DNA of 52,455 bases from Acidaminobacter sp. Lineage in GTDB: Bacteria; Bacillota_A; Clostridia; Peptostreptococcales; Acidaminobacteraceae. This document shows, one piece after another, positions 16,509 through 24,467 of this stretch. The notes under the pieces are model-generated. The model did no database searches. It worked only from the letters and a program-made list of their open reading frames with translations, and was not told the DNA's origin. The stretch is taken from contig WXFH01000004.1 of NCBI GenBank assembly GCA_009881125.1, forward strand, positions 1 through 52,455, written 5' to 3'. A program made the translations under genes and the position numbers. Each line of letters begins with the position of its first letter. The stretch's first letter is position 1.

Positions 16509-17720
16509 CTACATGTACTGAAGAAGATTGCCCATAAAGATGCCCAGGTAGTTGCCTATAATGTAACCAAAGACACCTGCGAGAATGATTGGGCCAACCA
16601 GCTTGTTCCAGCCTTTTGCGATCGCCATTGCAGCGGCAGTGGTAGGACCGCCGATATTCGCGTTGGAAGCAAGGAGAATTTCTTCGAGGTCAAATTTGAA
16701 GAGTTTGCCAAGAACAAGAGATACCAGCATGTTGATTATGACGATAATGGCTGTGAAGACGAGAAGCAGCGGCGCCTGGTTGATGATGACTGAAATGGAA
16801 GCCGGAACACCAATGACGACCAGGAAGATGTAGATGAGGAAAGTTCCAATTTCCTGTGCGCCGTGAATGCCGCTCATAAATTTAGGGGCGAAGGTTGCCA
16901 GCAGCATAGTGAAAGTCGTGATCAACATGTATTTGTTTCCAAGGAGACCATTTGACAGGTCGAGTAAAAAGTTTCCGGTTGGAATAATGCCTTTGAGGAC
17001 TGCGGCGAGTTCTGTCGACAGCCAGACTATAACAAGACCAAGTGCAATGGAAAGGGCGATATCTCTCAATGAAATTTCTTTGCGGCCCCAATATTGCTTC
17101 GCGAGGGTTTCGCCTTCAGATGTGTCCACCATAGCGTTGACGGCGTCGATGTGCGGATGCTTGAATTTTTTGAGGAAGAAGTTCATTGTTGGGATTGCAA
17201 GTAAAACGAAGAAGTAGAGGGCCATCAGAAGGTTATCCGCGACGGTGAGGGCTGAAATCCAGGATTCGCCGGCGCCGAAGGCTTCAGACATTGCCGCGAA
17301 GTTGACGCCGCCGCCTATGTAAGAACCGGTCATGATTGCGGACATTTTGTACAGTTCAGGGATTGAGTTCTTGAGCATGGCGTGTGCCACTGTAACGCCT
17401 GCAATGGTTCCAATTGAGCTCAGGAGGAAGATGATCATGATACGTCCGCTTTCACGCCAGATCTTTTTGATGTTGGCGTTGAACATTAACAGCGGAATGG
17501 CCAGCGGTACGACATAGCCCCAGACCACGTCATAGGTTGGTGCGGCGGTAGGGATGATGTTGAGATTGGCGAGGACCATGGCGATGACAAGACCGATAAT
17601 GGCGCCAGTAATCTTTGATGCCCATGCGTAAGTTTGCTCGAGATAGATGCTGAGTGCCGCGATGCCGACTAAGATTGACCATAGAGCCCAAGCATTGTCT
17701 GCGCTGATGAAAGAATTCAT
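16509..17720 (-). CDS. DUF819 family membrane protein (YjcL-like), putative carrier
   Basis: A 403-residue integral membrane protein with about 11-12 helices. Characteristic DUF819 segments include VPLAIPLLMFNANIKKIWRE, TGSYIGGGVNFAAMSEAFG and the late SNANIGGPTTAAAMAIAKGW. The family has a two-repeat carrier-like organisation but no proven substrate. GAGGAGGTATTATA precedes the ATG, giving strong translation. It heads a two-gene operon with an M19 dipeptidase and is divergent from an XRE-cupin regulator, so a dipeptide or amino-acid derivative is a plausible substrate (inference). Confidence 0.85.
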   Translation of the reverse strand: MNSFISADNAWALWSILVGIAALSIYLEQTYAWASKITGAIIGLVIAMVLANLNIIPTAAPTYDVVWGYVVPLAIPLLMFNANIKKIWRESGRIMIIFLLSSIGTIAGVTVAHAMLKNSIPELYKMSAIMTGSYIGGGVNFAAMSEAFGAGESWISALTVADNLLMALYFFVLLAIPTMNFFLKKFKHPHIDAVNAMVDTSEGETLAKQYWGRKEISLRDIALSIALGLVIVWLSTELAAVLKGIIPTGNFLLDLSNGLLGNKYMLITTFTMLLATFAPKFMSGIHGAQEIGTFLIYIFLVVIGVPASISVIINQAPLLLVFTAIIVIINMLVSLVLGKLFKFDLEEILLASNANIGGPTTAAAMAIAKGWNKLVGPIILAGVFGYIIGNYLGIFMGNLLQYM

Positions 17721-17758
17721 TATAATACCTCCTCTTTAAAATGAGTTCTTCGTTACAA

Positions 17759-17834
17759 TCAATATATTAAACTAAAAAAACTAAAAATTCAATATATTAA
17801 TATCAATTTATTGATGAAAATTTCAATATATTAA
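17759..17834. promoter_or_regulatory. Three TCAATATATTAA repeats, candidate XRE operators
   Basis: Exact 12-base copies lie at 17759-17770, 17789-17800 and 17823-17834, plus the palindromic variant TCAATTTATTGA at 17803-17814. They fill the divergent control region between the DUF819-dipeptidase operon and the XRE-cupin gene, where an autoregulator would bind. AT richness makes chance matches likelier, but the exact spacing of 30 and 34 bases (about three helical turns each) is suggestive. Confidence 0.6.
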
Positions 17835-17894
17835 ATTTAGTGAGATCGTCATTTTATGGTAAAATAGAATTAGTATAAAACTGGAGGAGTTCAT

Positions 17895-18452
17895 TTGAAT
17901 ATAGATATTGGCGCGAAAATCAGAGAAATGAGAAAAAGCAAGCACCTGAGCATTGCTGAGCTCGCTGAGAAAACAGGCCTCAGCACTGGGATCATCAGCC
18001 AGATTGAGCGGGATCTGGTCACGCCTTCCGTGGTCACTTTCTGGAAGATTTCGAAAGCCCTTGAGGTATCCTTTGGTTACTTCTTTGATGAGCTAGAAGC
18101 GGAGCAGACGGTTCTCTCTCCTGTGGTTAAACGCGATCAGCGAAAAACTATCAAGACTTCCAACAGAAAAGCGCTTTATGAGTTGCTGTCGCAGGATCTG
18201 AACCGGAAGATCGAATTTCTTTATATCACGATCAAGCCGGGTGAGCAGTCGGAGGGCGGTCTCGTCACCCATGAAGGTGAGGAGTGCGGCGTGGTCATCA
18301 AGGGTCGCCTGATGATTAAGATGGAGAACGAAGAGTACATCCTTGAGGAAGGGGACAGCATCTATTACGACAGTACCATTCCCCACAGGTATGTCAATAT
18401 TGGCGACGAGGACTGCGAGTCCGTGTGGGCAATGACGCCGCCGAGTTTTTAG
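17895..18452 (+). CDS. XRE-family regulator with cupin sensor domain
   Basis: The 185-residue protein has an N-terminal helix-turn-helix (about residues 6-62: IREMRKSKHLSIAELAEKTG, STGIISQIERD) and a C-terminal cupin_2 domain (about 115-180: GEQSEGGLVTHEGEECGVV, YYDSTIPHRYVN). This PuuR/SutR-like class senses small amines or acids. TTG 17895 is the start, with GGAGGAG eight bases upstream. It is transcribed away from the DUF819-dipeptidase operon, which it probably controls through the TCAATATATTAA sites. A motif-containing hairpin follows the gene. Confidence 0.88.
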   Translation: MNIDIGAKIREMRKSKHLSIAELAEKTGLSTGIISQIERDLVTPSVVTFWKISKALEVSFGYFFDELEAEQTVLSPVVKRDQRKTIKTSNRKALYELLSQDLNRKIEFLYITIKPGEQSEGGLVTHEGEECGVVIKGRLMIKMENEEYILEEGDSIYYDSTIPHRYVNIGDEDCESVWAMTPPSF

Positions 18453-18493
18453 TTTCATCAATTTAGTGAAATTTGGGTGGATGTGGGTTGGGT

Positions 18494-18533
18494 GACCATC
18501 GGCATAAGTTTTTTAGGGATTTAGCCGATGGTC
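18494..18533. repeat. Type 2 hairpin repeat (GACCATCGGC inverted pair)
   Basis: GACCATCGGC (18494-18503) and GCCGATGGTC (18524-18533) are perfect inverted copies separated by 20 bases. No U-run follows on the plus strand, so termination after the XRE gene is possible but weak. Confidence 0.75.
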
Positions 18534-18583
18534 GCGAGATCTTCAACCTATTAACGGTTCAGGAAACAGGGGGATTATTCAGA

Positions 18584-18955
18584 ATGTCGAAAATCAAAAC
18601 CTTCAGCGAACTTGCGGCGCAGCTCAAGGGACTGGAGTTAGAGCTGGGGAATCCGTCGAGGTTCGAATATGAATACGCAAGAGGATGCTTTATGAAGTCT
18701 TATGAGATTGAGATACGGCGGGAGGCCGAGGCATCTTGGGAAGTCACCGTCATAGTGAACGAACGGTATGGCGCGGTGGTTCAGGTGAATGCGGATCAGG
18801 TCGTGCTGGTCAAGGTCGATAAGGGCGAGCGTCAACCGGACAGTGCGGTGGCCTTCGAAATGGAGGGCGCTGAGCTGGCGCGGCTGCGCGAGGTAACGAC
18901 GGATACCATGATTATTGAGATTTTGGAAGAGCTCGAGAAGTATAGGCATCAGTAA
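18584..18955 (+). CDS. Hypothetical protein of 123 residues
   Basis: I do not recognise the family. The protein begins MSKIKTFSELAAQLKGLELE, is soluble, and alternates charged beta-like strands (EIEIRREAEASWEVTVIV, VVQVNADQVVLVKV) with a terminal helix (DTMIIEILEELEKYRHQ). ATG 18584 is chosen because an in-frame upstream extension would run through the hairpin repeat; CAGGGGG lies 11 bases upstream. Codon use resembles neighbouring genes, it fills the space up to a good terminator, and the reverse strand offers no better candidate. A real but uncharacterised gene is likely. Confidence 0.6.
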   Translation: MSKIKTFSELAAQLKGLELELGNPSRFEYEYARGCFMKSYEIEIRREAEASWEVTVIVNERYGAVVQVNADQVVLVKVDKGERQPDSAVAFEMEGAELARLREVTTDTMIIEILEELEKYRHQ

Positions 18956-18959
18956 AAGT

Positions 18960-19003
18960 AAAGCGCCAAGACCATGGGTGGAATATGGTCTTGGCGCTTT
19001 TTG
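18960..19003. terminator. Type 1 hairpin between convergent genes
   Basis: AAAGCGCCAAGACCAT (18960-18975) pairs perfectly with ATGGTCTTGGCGCTTT (18985-19000), followed by TTG. The loop reads GGGTGGAAT, so this copy lacks the CGGC of the motif. Confidence 0.85.
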
Positions 19004-19036
19004 CTTGTGCGGTTTTTAAAATGATGTTAATTGTGA

Positions 19037-19951
19037 TCATTGACCTAAATATTTTAACAAATCCGAAAAAACGGTCTCTTTCTCATCCTCATGAATCACT
19101 TCATGCCGGAGACCTTTGTAGACTTTGCTCTCTATGTTTTTGTAGCCTGCTTTTATGAGAGCTTTCATGGAGCCTTCCAGACCCCTCGGGCCGCCGGTGA
19201 TAGGATCGTGTTCGCCGGTGATGCTGAGGATCTTAAGATCGGGGTTTTGACACTTGAATCTGTCGAACGCGCGCTGATAGAGGTTGGAGGTGGCTATGGT
19301 CAGGCTGCCGGCGTTCTTGTAGGACGTAAAAAAGTGGGGATCATTGCGCCGCTTCTCGCGGTTGGCGGCATTGACGCTGACCCAGCTGTCGTCCTTGCCG
19401 TTGATGCCGAGCAGGTGATCCAGGAGGCGGCTGTGGCCGTGCTTACCGGAGATCAGGGTGAAAAGCTTGGTCAGGAGGACGCCTGCTTTGACGATTGACC
19501 GGTAGTCCACGGTGCCGCTCAGGATGAGTTTTTCGATTTCGTTATCATGCGCCTGGAGATAGCATCTGGCGAAGAGGGAGCCCAGGGAATGGCCGTAGAG
19601 GTAAAGGGGTTTCCCTGGGTACATTTTTTTGACAGTGTCGGTGATCAGCTTCTGATCTGCTATGACCTGTTCCAGGCTGTCCATGTAGCCCTGGGGGATG
19701 TCTTTGCTGACGGATTCGCCATGGCCTCGGATGTCAGAGAGGACGACGGTGTAGCCGTGATTTTTGAGGAACTCAGCCAGCTCATAGTATCTGCCCTTGT
19801 GTTCCTGGGCGCCGTGGATGATTTGAATGAGGGCGGTGGTGCTGGCGGTGGTGCTGGTGTTGGTGCTGGCGTTGTTGTTTGCGCTTGCGGCTTCGAAGAT
19901 GACCGTGGACAGCTTGAGGCCGTCGCTGGCGGTTAGTTCAAGTGATTTCAT
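19037..19951 (-). CDS. Alpha/beta hydrolase, serine aminopeptidase S33 / monoacylglycerol-lipase-like
   Basis: A 304-residue hydrolase. HGAQEHKGRYYELAEFLKNH and DIRGHGES are typical of lysophospholipase-type S33 members; the nucleophile elbow is GHSLGS (near residue 122), the acid GEHD (near 249) and the histidine LRHEV (near 284). It likely deacylates monoglycerides or lysophospholipids. An unusual Asn/Thr/Ser/Ala-rich insert (about residues 22-40) separates the first strands; its repetitive DNA (CGGTGGTGCTGGCGG-like) suggests slippage. The upstream site is weak (GGCAGGCGACCCCC before ATG). Single-gene unit. Confidence 0.85.
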   Translation of the reverse strand: MKSLELTASDGLKLSTVIFEAASANNNASTNTSTTASTTALIQIIHGAQEHKGRYYELAEFLKNHGYTVVLSDIRGHGESVSKDIPQGYMDSLEQVIADQKLITDTVKKMYPGKPLYLYGHSLGSLFARCYLQAHDNEIEKLILSGTVDYRSIVKAGVLLTKLFTLISGKHGHSRLLDHLLGINGKDDSWVSVNAANREKRRNDPHFFTSYKNAGSLTIATSNLYQRAFDRFKCQNPDLKILSITGEHDPITGGPRGLEGSMKALIKAGYKNIESKVYKGLRHEVIHEDEKETVFSDLLKYLGQ

Positions 19952-20103
19952 GGGGGTCGCCTGCCTTTAATAAAATAAAGTTATGCTGCATTGTTACAGA
20001 AATATTGCTGCTTCCGGTACCGAAACAAACTCCGAACCAGATTCAGGGTCCATCTTTGAACCTGATTTCGAGTTCAACTCCGAACCTGGCCCTAACTTTG
20101 ACT

Positions 20104-21846
20104 CTAATTTTTCTCAATCCCACACTTCTTCATCTTCCTGTAAAGGGTCCTGAGGCCAATGCCCAGAGCTTGAGCTGCGGCTTCTTTGCCCTTTAGATCC
20201 CAGCCGTGCTGATCGAGAGCTTCCCGAATCGCCTGTGTCTCAGCCTGATCCACCTGCTCGGGCAAAGTCTGAAATCCACTTTGCCTCTGGAAACGCTCGG
20301 GGAGGCTGTGCATATGAATGGTGCAGCCATCTTCAAGGTTGACCGCATACTCCAGGAGGTTCTCCATTTCACGGATATTGCCTGGCCAGCTATGGCGCAT
20401 GAAGGCGTCGAGGACATCCTGGGACAACATTTTTTTCGGACATTTTTGCCGGTCGCACTGGGACCTGAGAAACTCCTCAGCCAGCAGCGGCACATCCACT
20501 ATGCGTTCAGCCAGCGAAGGCACCTCGAGTGGAATAACATTCAGACGGTAGTATAGATCCTCTCTGAAAGCCTTCGCTGAGACCATCTCCTCCAGCTCCT
20601 TGTTGGTGGCAGCGATGATCCGCACATCCACCGAAATGGAACGCGTGCCGCCAACCCGCTCAATCATGTGATCCTGCAGCACTTTCAGCAGCTTAGCCTG
20701 AATCGTCATAGGCATCTCACCGATCTCATCCAGGAAGAGCGTGCCGTGCTGTGCCAGCTCGAACATCCCGGGTTTGCCGCCCTTCTTGGCGCCTGTAAAG
20801 GCGCCTTCCTCATAACCAAAAAGCTCACTCTCAAACAGTGATTCCGGAATACTGGCGCAGTTGATGGCAATGAACGGCCGGCCAGATCTTGGACTTTCAT
20901 AATGAATGGCCTTTGCCACCAGGCTTTTGCCGGTTCCGGTTTCGCCTGTGATTAGGACCGTGGAAGCACTCTTCGCGATTTTGTGGATCTTGCCCTTCAG
21001 CGCCACAATGGACGAATGCTCGCCCTTCAGCTGCTGCAGGGAAAAGCGGTCCTTATAGTCGATTTCCCTTTGCTTATTCAGCTTCAAAGTCAGCGCGTGA
21101 TTTTTACTCAGCCGGATCCAGGAGCCTATGTACTGATCCCCCATTTGGATGGGCCGCGCCTGAACGTTTGCATAAAAATCCCCAATCTGGCAAAGCTCGC
21201 TGCTGACACTGCTTCCGCTCAAAACCTTCTCGACAACGCTTTCGGGTAAGAGTTGGTTCAAATTTTGGGTAAAAAGGCTGCAGAATGAAAACAGGTCAAC
21301 AGCAGGAGGATTGGCGTAGTTGATATACCCGGCATGGTCCACGACAATCAATCCGTCCTCTACCGCATCCATGGTTGTCGAAAGGACACTTTCCAGCCGG
21401 TTGAAATGATCGCCCTTTTGGCTGTAGTCCACCACGTTCGCGATCAGCAGCGACATTTCGTTTACTATAGAGGTGTAAATGTGGATGTCGTTGGTGATCC
21501 GGTCGTGGCCCTCCTTGGTAAAGGACGTCATGGTCATGACGCCGATTGGCCGGTTCCCAATGCGGATGCAGCTCAGGATCTCAATGGTGGAGGGGCAGTT
21601 CTCCTTGAAACGGCAGCCTTCGCAGGACTTCATGAACCCCGGCTTGTTGACCAGGATGCTGTTGTTGAGAAGCACTTCTTCAATGGACGGCGCGTGGACG
21701 GCGCTGCCTTTTCTTTTTACATAAGCCTCCGTGCTGGTCACGAGGGCACTGTGAGCGTCGAAGACGGCGCATTCCACCTCAAAGGCGCGGCTGATGCCCT
21801 CCACCAGGTTTTGGATCATGGGTTTGTAATCGCTTAAATGGATCAA
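20104..21846 (-). CDS. Sigma-54-dependent transcriptional activator with PAS and Cys-rich N-terminus
   Basis: A 580-residue bacterial enhancer-binding protein. The N-terminal sensor (about residues 1-145) has CEGCRFKENC (Cys75, 78, 84) and Cys93; a PAS domain (about 155-250) follows, then the AAA+ domain with Walker A GETGTGKS (301-308), GAFTGA (348-353, the sigma-54 contact loop) and DEIGEM, and a Fis-type helix-turn-helix (AAAQALGIGLRTLYRKMKK). TTG 21846 is chosen for GGAGGT six bases upstream; longer in-frame starts lack a site. It is divergent from an operon with a textbook -24/-12 promoter, so it is the operon's activator. No receiver domain is present, so it must sense a ligand or cofactor directly. 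Confidence 0.9.
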   Translation of the reverse strand: MIHLSDYKPMIQNLVEGISRAFEVECAVFDAHSALVTSTEAYVKRKGSAVHAPSIEEVLLNNSILVNKPGFMKSCEGCRFKENCPSTIEILSCIRIGNRPIGVMTMTSFTKEGHDRITNDIHIYTSIVNEMSLLIANVVDYSQKGDHFNRLESVLSTTMDAVEDGLIVVDHAGYINYANPPAVDLFSFCSLFTQNLNQLLPESVVEKVLSGSSVSSELCQIGDFYANVQARPIQMGDQYIGSWIRLSKNHALTLKLNKQREIDYKDRFSLQQLKGEHSSIVALKGKIHKIAKSASTVLITGETGTGKSLVAKAIHYESPRSGRPFIAINCASIPESLFESELFGYEEGAFTGAKKGGKPGMFELAQHGTLFLDEIGEMPMTIQAKLLKVLQDHMIERVGGTRSISVDVRIIAATNKELEEMVSAKAFREDLYYRLNVIPLEVPSLAERIVDVPLLAEEFLRSQCDRQKCPKKMLSQDVLDAFMRHSWPGNIREMENLLEYAVNLEDGCTIHMHSLPERFQRQSGFQTLPEQVDQAETQAIREALDQHGWDLKGKEAAAQALGIGLRTLYRKMKKCGIEKN

Positions 21847-21913
21847 TTTGTGACCTCCATTTCTGAAACTGGCAGCATAATGAGTTGTCACCATTATAGA
21901 TCTTTGCCTGGTG

Positions 21914-21934
21914 TTTGACAATTCGTTTGTCAAT
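21914..21934. promoter_or_regulatory. Candidate upstream activator site for the sigma-54 activator
   Basis: TTGACAA (21915-21921) and TTGTCAA (21927-21933) form a perfect dyad with a 5-base spacer, about 140 bases upstream of the -24/-12 promoter. This is the usual position for an enhancer-binding-protein site. It might also affect expression of the activator itself. Confidence 0.6.
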
Positions 21935-22074
21935 ATTGGCAAGCAAATACCCAAAACCCCTGCCGATGTTCCCCCAGCCCACACCCCGCCCACCCCAAAT
22001 CGAAACCTCCAAAACCTGCTCATTGGAAGGCTTCGGCGGAACATCTAAAATAGGCAGCCAAACAAGTTGAATAT

Positions 22075-22090
22075 TTGGCACGCAACTTGC
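22075..22090 (+). promoter_or_regulatory. Sigma-54 (-24/-12) promoter of the SDR/P-protein-like operon
   Basis: TTGGCACGCAACTTGC matches the consensus YTGGCACGNNNNTTGC almost completely, with the GG and GC dinucleotides 12 bases apart. It lies 49 bases upstream of the SDR start codon. Confidence 0.9.
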
Positions 22091-22138
22091 GTATATAGAA
22101 CGCGAGAGCAACGAACACCCAAAAGGAGGAACTGAACT

Positions 22139-22918
22139 ATGCTGCAAAGTAAAGACGTTTTAAATCTGGACGGTAAAGTGGCAATCATCACAGGCGCCGC
22201 ATCCGGCATTGGACTAGGTACCGCACAGCTTCTAAGTGCCTATGGCGCGAAAGTCGCCATGTTTGACATGAACCCTAACGGTGAAGCAGAGGCCCAGGCC
22301 ATCCGCGCAGCCGGCAGAACCGCTAAATTCTTTACGTGCAACGTCACTTCAGGTGACGCAGTATCTTCAGCAGTCGCGGAAGTGGTTAAGGAATTTGGCC
22401 GCGTTGACATCCTGTTCAACAACGCCGGCGTCACCATTAGAAAAACAGTTGTGGAACTTGAAGAGAACGAGTGGGATTTTGTTCTGGATGTCGGTCTCAA
22501 AGGCACTTACCTTATGTCCAAGCACGTCATCCCGGTTATGGCGGCAAACGGCGGCGGCAGCATTGTCAACACTGGCTCCGGATGGGGCCTCAAGGGCGGC
22601 GACAAAGCCGCGGCTTACTGCGCGGTCAAGGGCGGAATCGTCAATCTGACCAGAGCCATGGCTATTGATCATGGTCCGCAGAACATCCGCGTCAACAGCA
22701 TCAATCCCGGCGACACAAACACCGCCATGCTGCGGGAGGAAGGCCGCCAGCTGGGAGAGAACGTGGAGGCATTCTTGAAAGATTCCGCAAAAGGCAGACC
22801 CCTTGAGCGTCTCGGCATGCCGGAAGACATAGCCTACGCGGTCCTGTTCCTGGCCAGCGACATGTCCCAATGGATCACCGGCACCGCACTAGTCGTCGAT
22901 GGCGGCGGAATCGCCTAA
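22139..22918 (+). CDS. SDR-family NAD(P)-dependent oxidoreductase
   Basis: A 259-residue classical short-chain dehydrogenase with TGAASGIGLG (nucleotide binding), NNAGV (near residue 92), the catalytic Ser/Tyr/Lys in NTGSGWG and AAYCAVKGG, and the C-terminal ITGTALVVDGGG. The Asp after strand 2 (FDMNPNG) favours NAD. It should oxidise a hydroxyl group or reduce a ketone of an unknown substrate; FabG-like annotations are generic. GGAGG lies ten bases upstream. It is first in the sigma-54-controlled operon, so it probably handles the intermediate made or used by the P-protein-like enzyme (inference). Confidence 0.88.
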   Translation: MLQSKDVLNLDGKVAIITGAASGIGLGTAQLLSAYGAKVAMFDMNPNGEAEAQAIRAAGRTAKFFTCNVTSGDAVSSAVAEVVKEFGRVDILFNNAGVTIRKTVVELEENEWDFVLDVGLKGTYLMSKHVIPVMAANGGGSIVNTGSGWGLKGGDKAAAYCAVKGGIVNLTRAMAIDHGPQNIRVNSINPGDTNTAMLREEGRQLGENVEAFLKDSAKGRPLERLGMPEDIAYAVLFLASDMSQWITGTALVVDGGGIA

Positions 22919-22931
22919 CCAGAAACTCGAT

Positions 22932-22998
22932 GTGAAACTGGGTGTCAGACACCGAGTTTCACCTGAATGGAAACTCGGTGTCTGACACCCAGTTTCAC
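22932..22998. repeat. Pair of inverted TGTCWGACA palindromes inside the operon
   Basis: Two 29-31-base palindromes (GTGAAACTGGGTGTCAGACA... at 22932 and GGAAACTCGGTGTCTGACAC... at 22969) stand in opposite orientation eight bases apart, in the 120-base gap between the SDR and the first P-protein-like gene. Each can fold into a hairpin with GAAACT/AGTTTC ends. Confidence 0.8.
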
Positions 22999-23038
22999 CT
23001 GCAACTATCATCCGACATCCAAACAAGGAGGAACCACT

Positions 23039-24448
23039 ATGACCCTTCGAGGTTTTAAGAATCACCCTTACATCCCGAACTCTGTGCCTGAAGTGCAGCA
23101 GGAGATGCTGAAAGAGATTGGCCTCAGTTCACTGGAAGAGCTGCATGCAGAGATTCCGGAGGAAATCTGCCTTAAAGAGCCTATGAACCTTCCGCCGGCA
23201 CTGGAGTCTGAATATGAACTCAAGCGCCACGTTGAGTCCTTGCTTGCTAAAAACAAGACCTGCAAAAACCACTTAAACTTCCTGGGTGCCGGCTGTTACC
23301 AGCATTACGTTCCGGCGATCTGTGATGAAATAAACTCCAGAGGCGAATTCCTCACCGCTTACGGCGGTGAGCCTTATAACGACCACGGCCGCTTCCAGTC
23401 CCTCTTCGAATATCAGAGCTTGATGGCAGAGCTGCTGGACTTCGACATCGTCAACGTCCCGACTATGGACGGCGCTCAGGCGTCCTCCACAGCCATCCGC
23501 ATGGCAGGCCGCATCACAGGCAGACGAGAGGTTCTGGTTCCTAAAGCCATGGACCGGGAAAAGCTCAAAGTCATGATCAACTATGGCAAGCCGGCCCTTG
23601 ATCTCATTGAAGTCGACTACTGCGTAAAGAGCGGCCGCCTGGACCTCAGCGACCTGAAAGGCAAGCTGAGTGAGCGTACCGCAGCAGTCTATTTTGAGAA
23701 TCCAACTTTCTACGGCGTTATTGAGGACCAGGGTCAGGTTATTTCAGACCTTGCCCACGCCGCCGGCGCCCTCAGCGTCGTCAGTGTGGATCCCATCACT
23801 CTGGGTGTCCTGGCACCGCCAAGCCACTACGGCGCTGACATCATCTGCGGAGATCTCCAGCCACTCGGGATTCATATGAACTACGGCGGCGGCCAGTCCG
23901 GCTTTATGTCCACGAGAGACGAAGAAAAATTCGTCATGGAGTTCCCATCCAGACTCTTTGGCATAGCGCCAACCTCAGAACCAGGAGAGTATGGCTTCGG
24001 CGACGTCGCTTATGACCGTACGTCCTTTGGGCATCACAGGGAGCACGGCAAAGAGTATGTTGGCACTCAGACGGGACTTTGGGGCATCACTGCCGGCGTC
24101 TACCTATCGACCATGGGGCCGAAGGGCATGCAGGAAGTCGGCGAGACCATCCTTCAAAAGTCTAATTACGCGGTGAAGAGACTTTCAAATATCCCTAAAA
24201 TTAAGGCGAACAAATTCGAGAGCGCGTTCTTCAAAGAATTCGTCGTCGACTTTAACGAAACGGGCAGAACCGTCGCGCAGATCAACCAAGCGCTCCTTGA
24301 AAAGGGCATCTTTGGGGGCTTCGATCTTTCCAAAGAGCATCCGGAGCTCGGTCAAAGCGCGCTCTACTGCGTCACTGAGGTTCACTCAAAATCAGAACTA
24401 GACAAACTCGCTGAGGCCCTGGAAGAGATTCTGGGCGGCGCGCGCTAA
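23039..24448 (+). CDS. Divergent glycine-decarboxylase P-protein subunit 1 (GcvPA-like)
   Basis: A 469-residue protein aligned by eye with GcvPA. HPYIPNSVPEVQQEMLKEIG, IPEEICLKEP and FLGAGCYQHYVPAICDEI are typical of the family. The next loop is unusual: where true GcvPA has YTPYQPE(I/V)SQG, this protein has AYGGEPYNDHGR (near residue 113), followed by FEYQSLMAELLDFDIVNVPTMDGAQAS. With the next gene it should form an alpha2beta2 PLP enzyme. Decarboxylation of glycine or a related amino acid with transfer to a lipoyl protein is the family reaction. The changed loop and absence of gcvT/gcvH nearby argue for another substrate (inference). AAGGAGG precedes the ATG. Confidence 0.8.
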   Translation: MTLRGFKNHPYIPNSVPEVQQEMLKEIGLSSLEELHAEIPEEICLKEPMNLPPALESEYELKRHVESLLAKNKTCKNHLNFLGAGCYQHYVPAICDEINSRGEFLTAYGGEPYNDHGRFQSLFEYQSLMAELLDFDIVNVPTMDGAQASSTAIRMAGRITGRREVLVPKAMDREKLKVMINYGKPALDLIEVDYCVKSGRLDLSDLKGKLSERTAAVYFENPTFYGVIEDQGQVISDLAHAAGALSVVSVDPITLGVLAPPSHYGADIICGDLQPLGIHMNYGGGQSGFMSTRDEEKFVMEFPSRLFGIAPTSEPGEYGFGDVAYDRTSFGHHREHGKEYVGTQTGLWGITAGVYLSTMGPKGMQEVGETILQKSNYAVKRLSNIPKIKANKFESAFFKEFVVDFNETGRTVAQINQALLEKGIFGGFDLSKEHPELGQSALYCVTEVHSKSELDKLAEALEEILGGAR

Positions 24449-24467
24449 GGCGGGAGGAGGAAATTAC

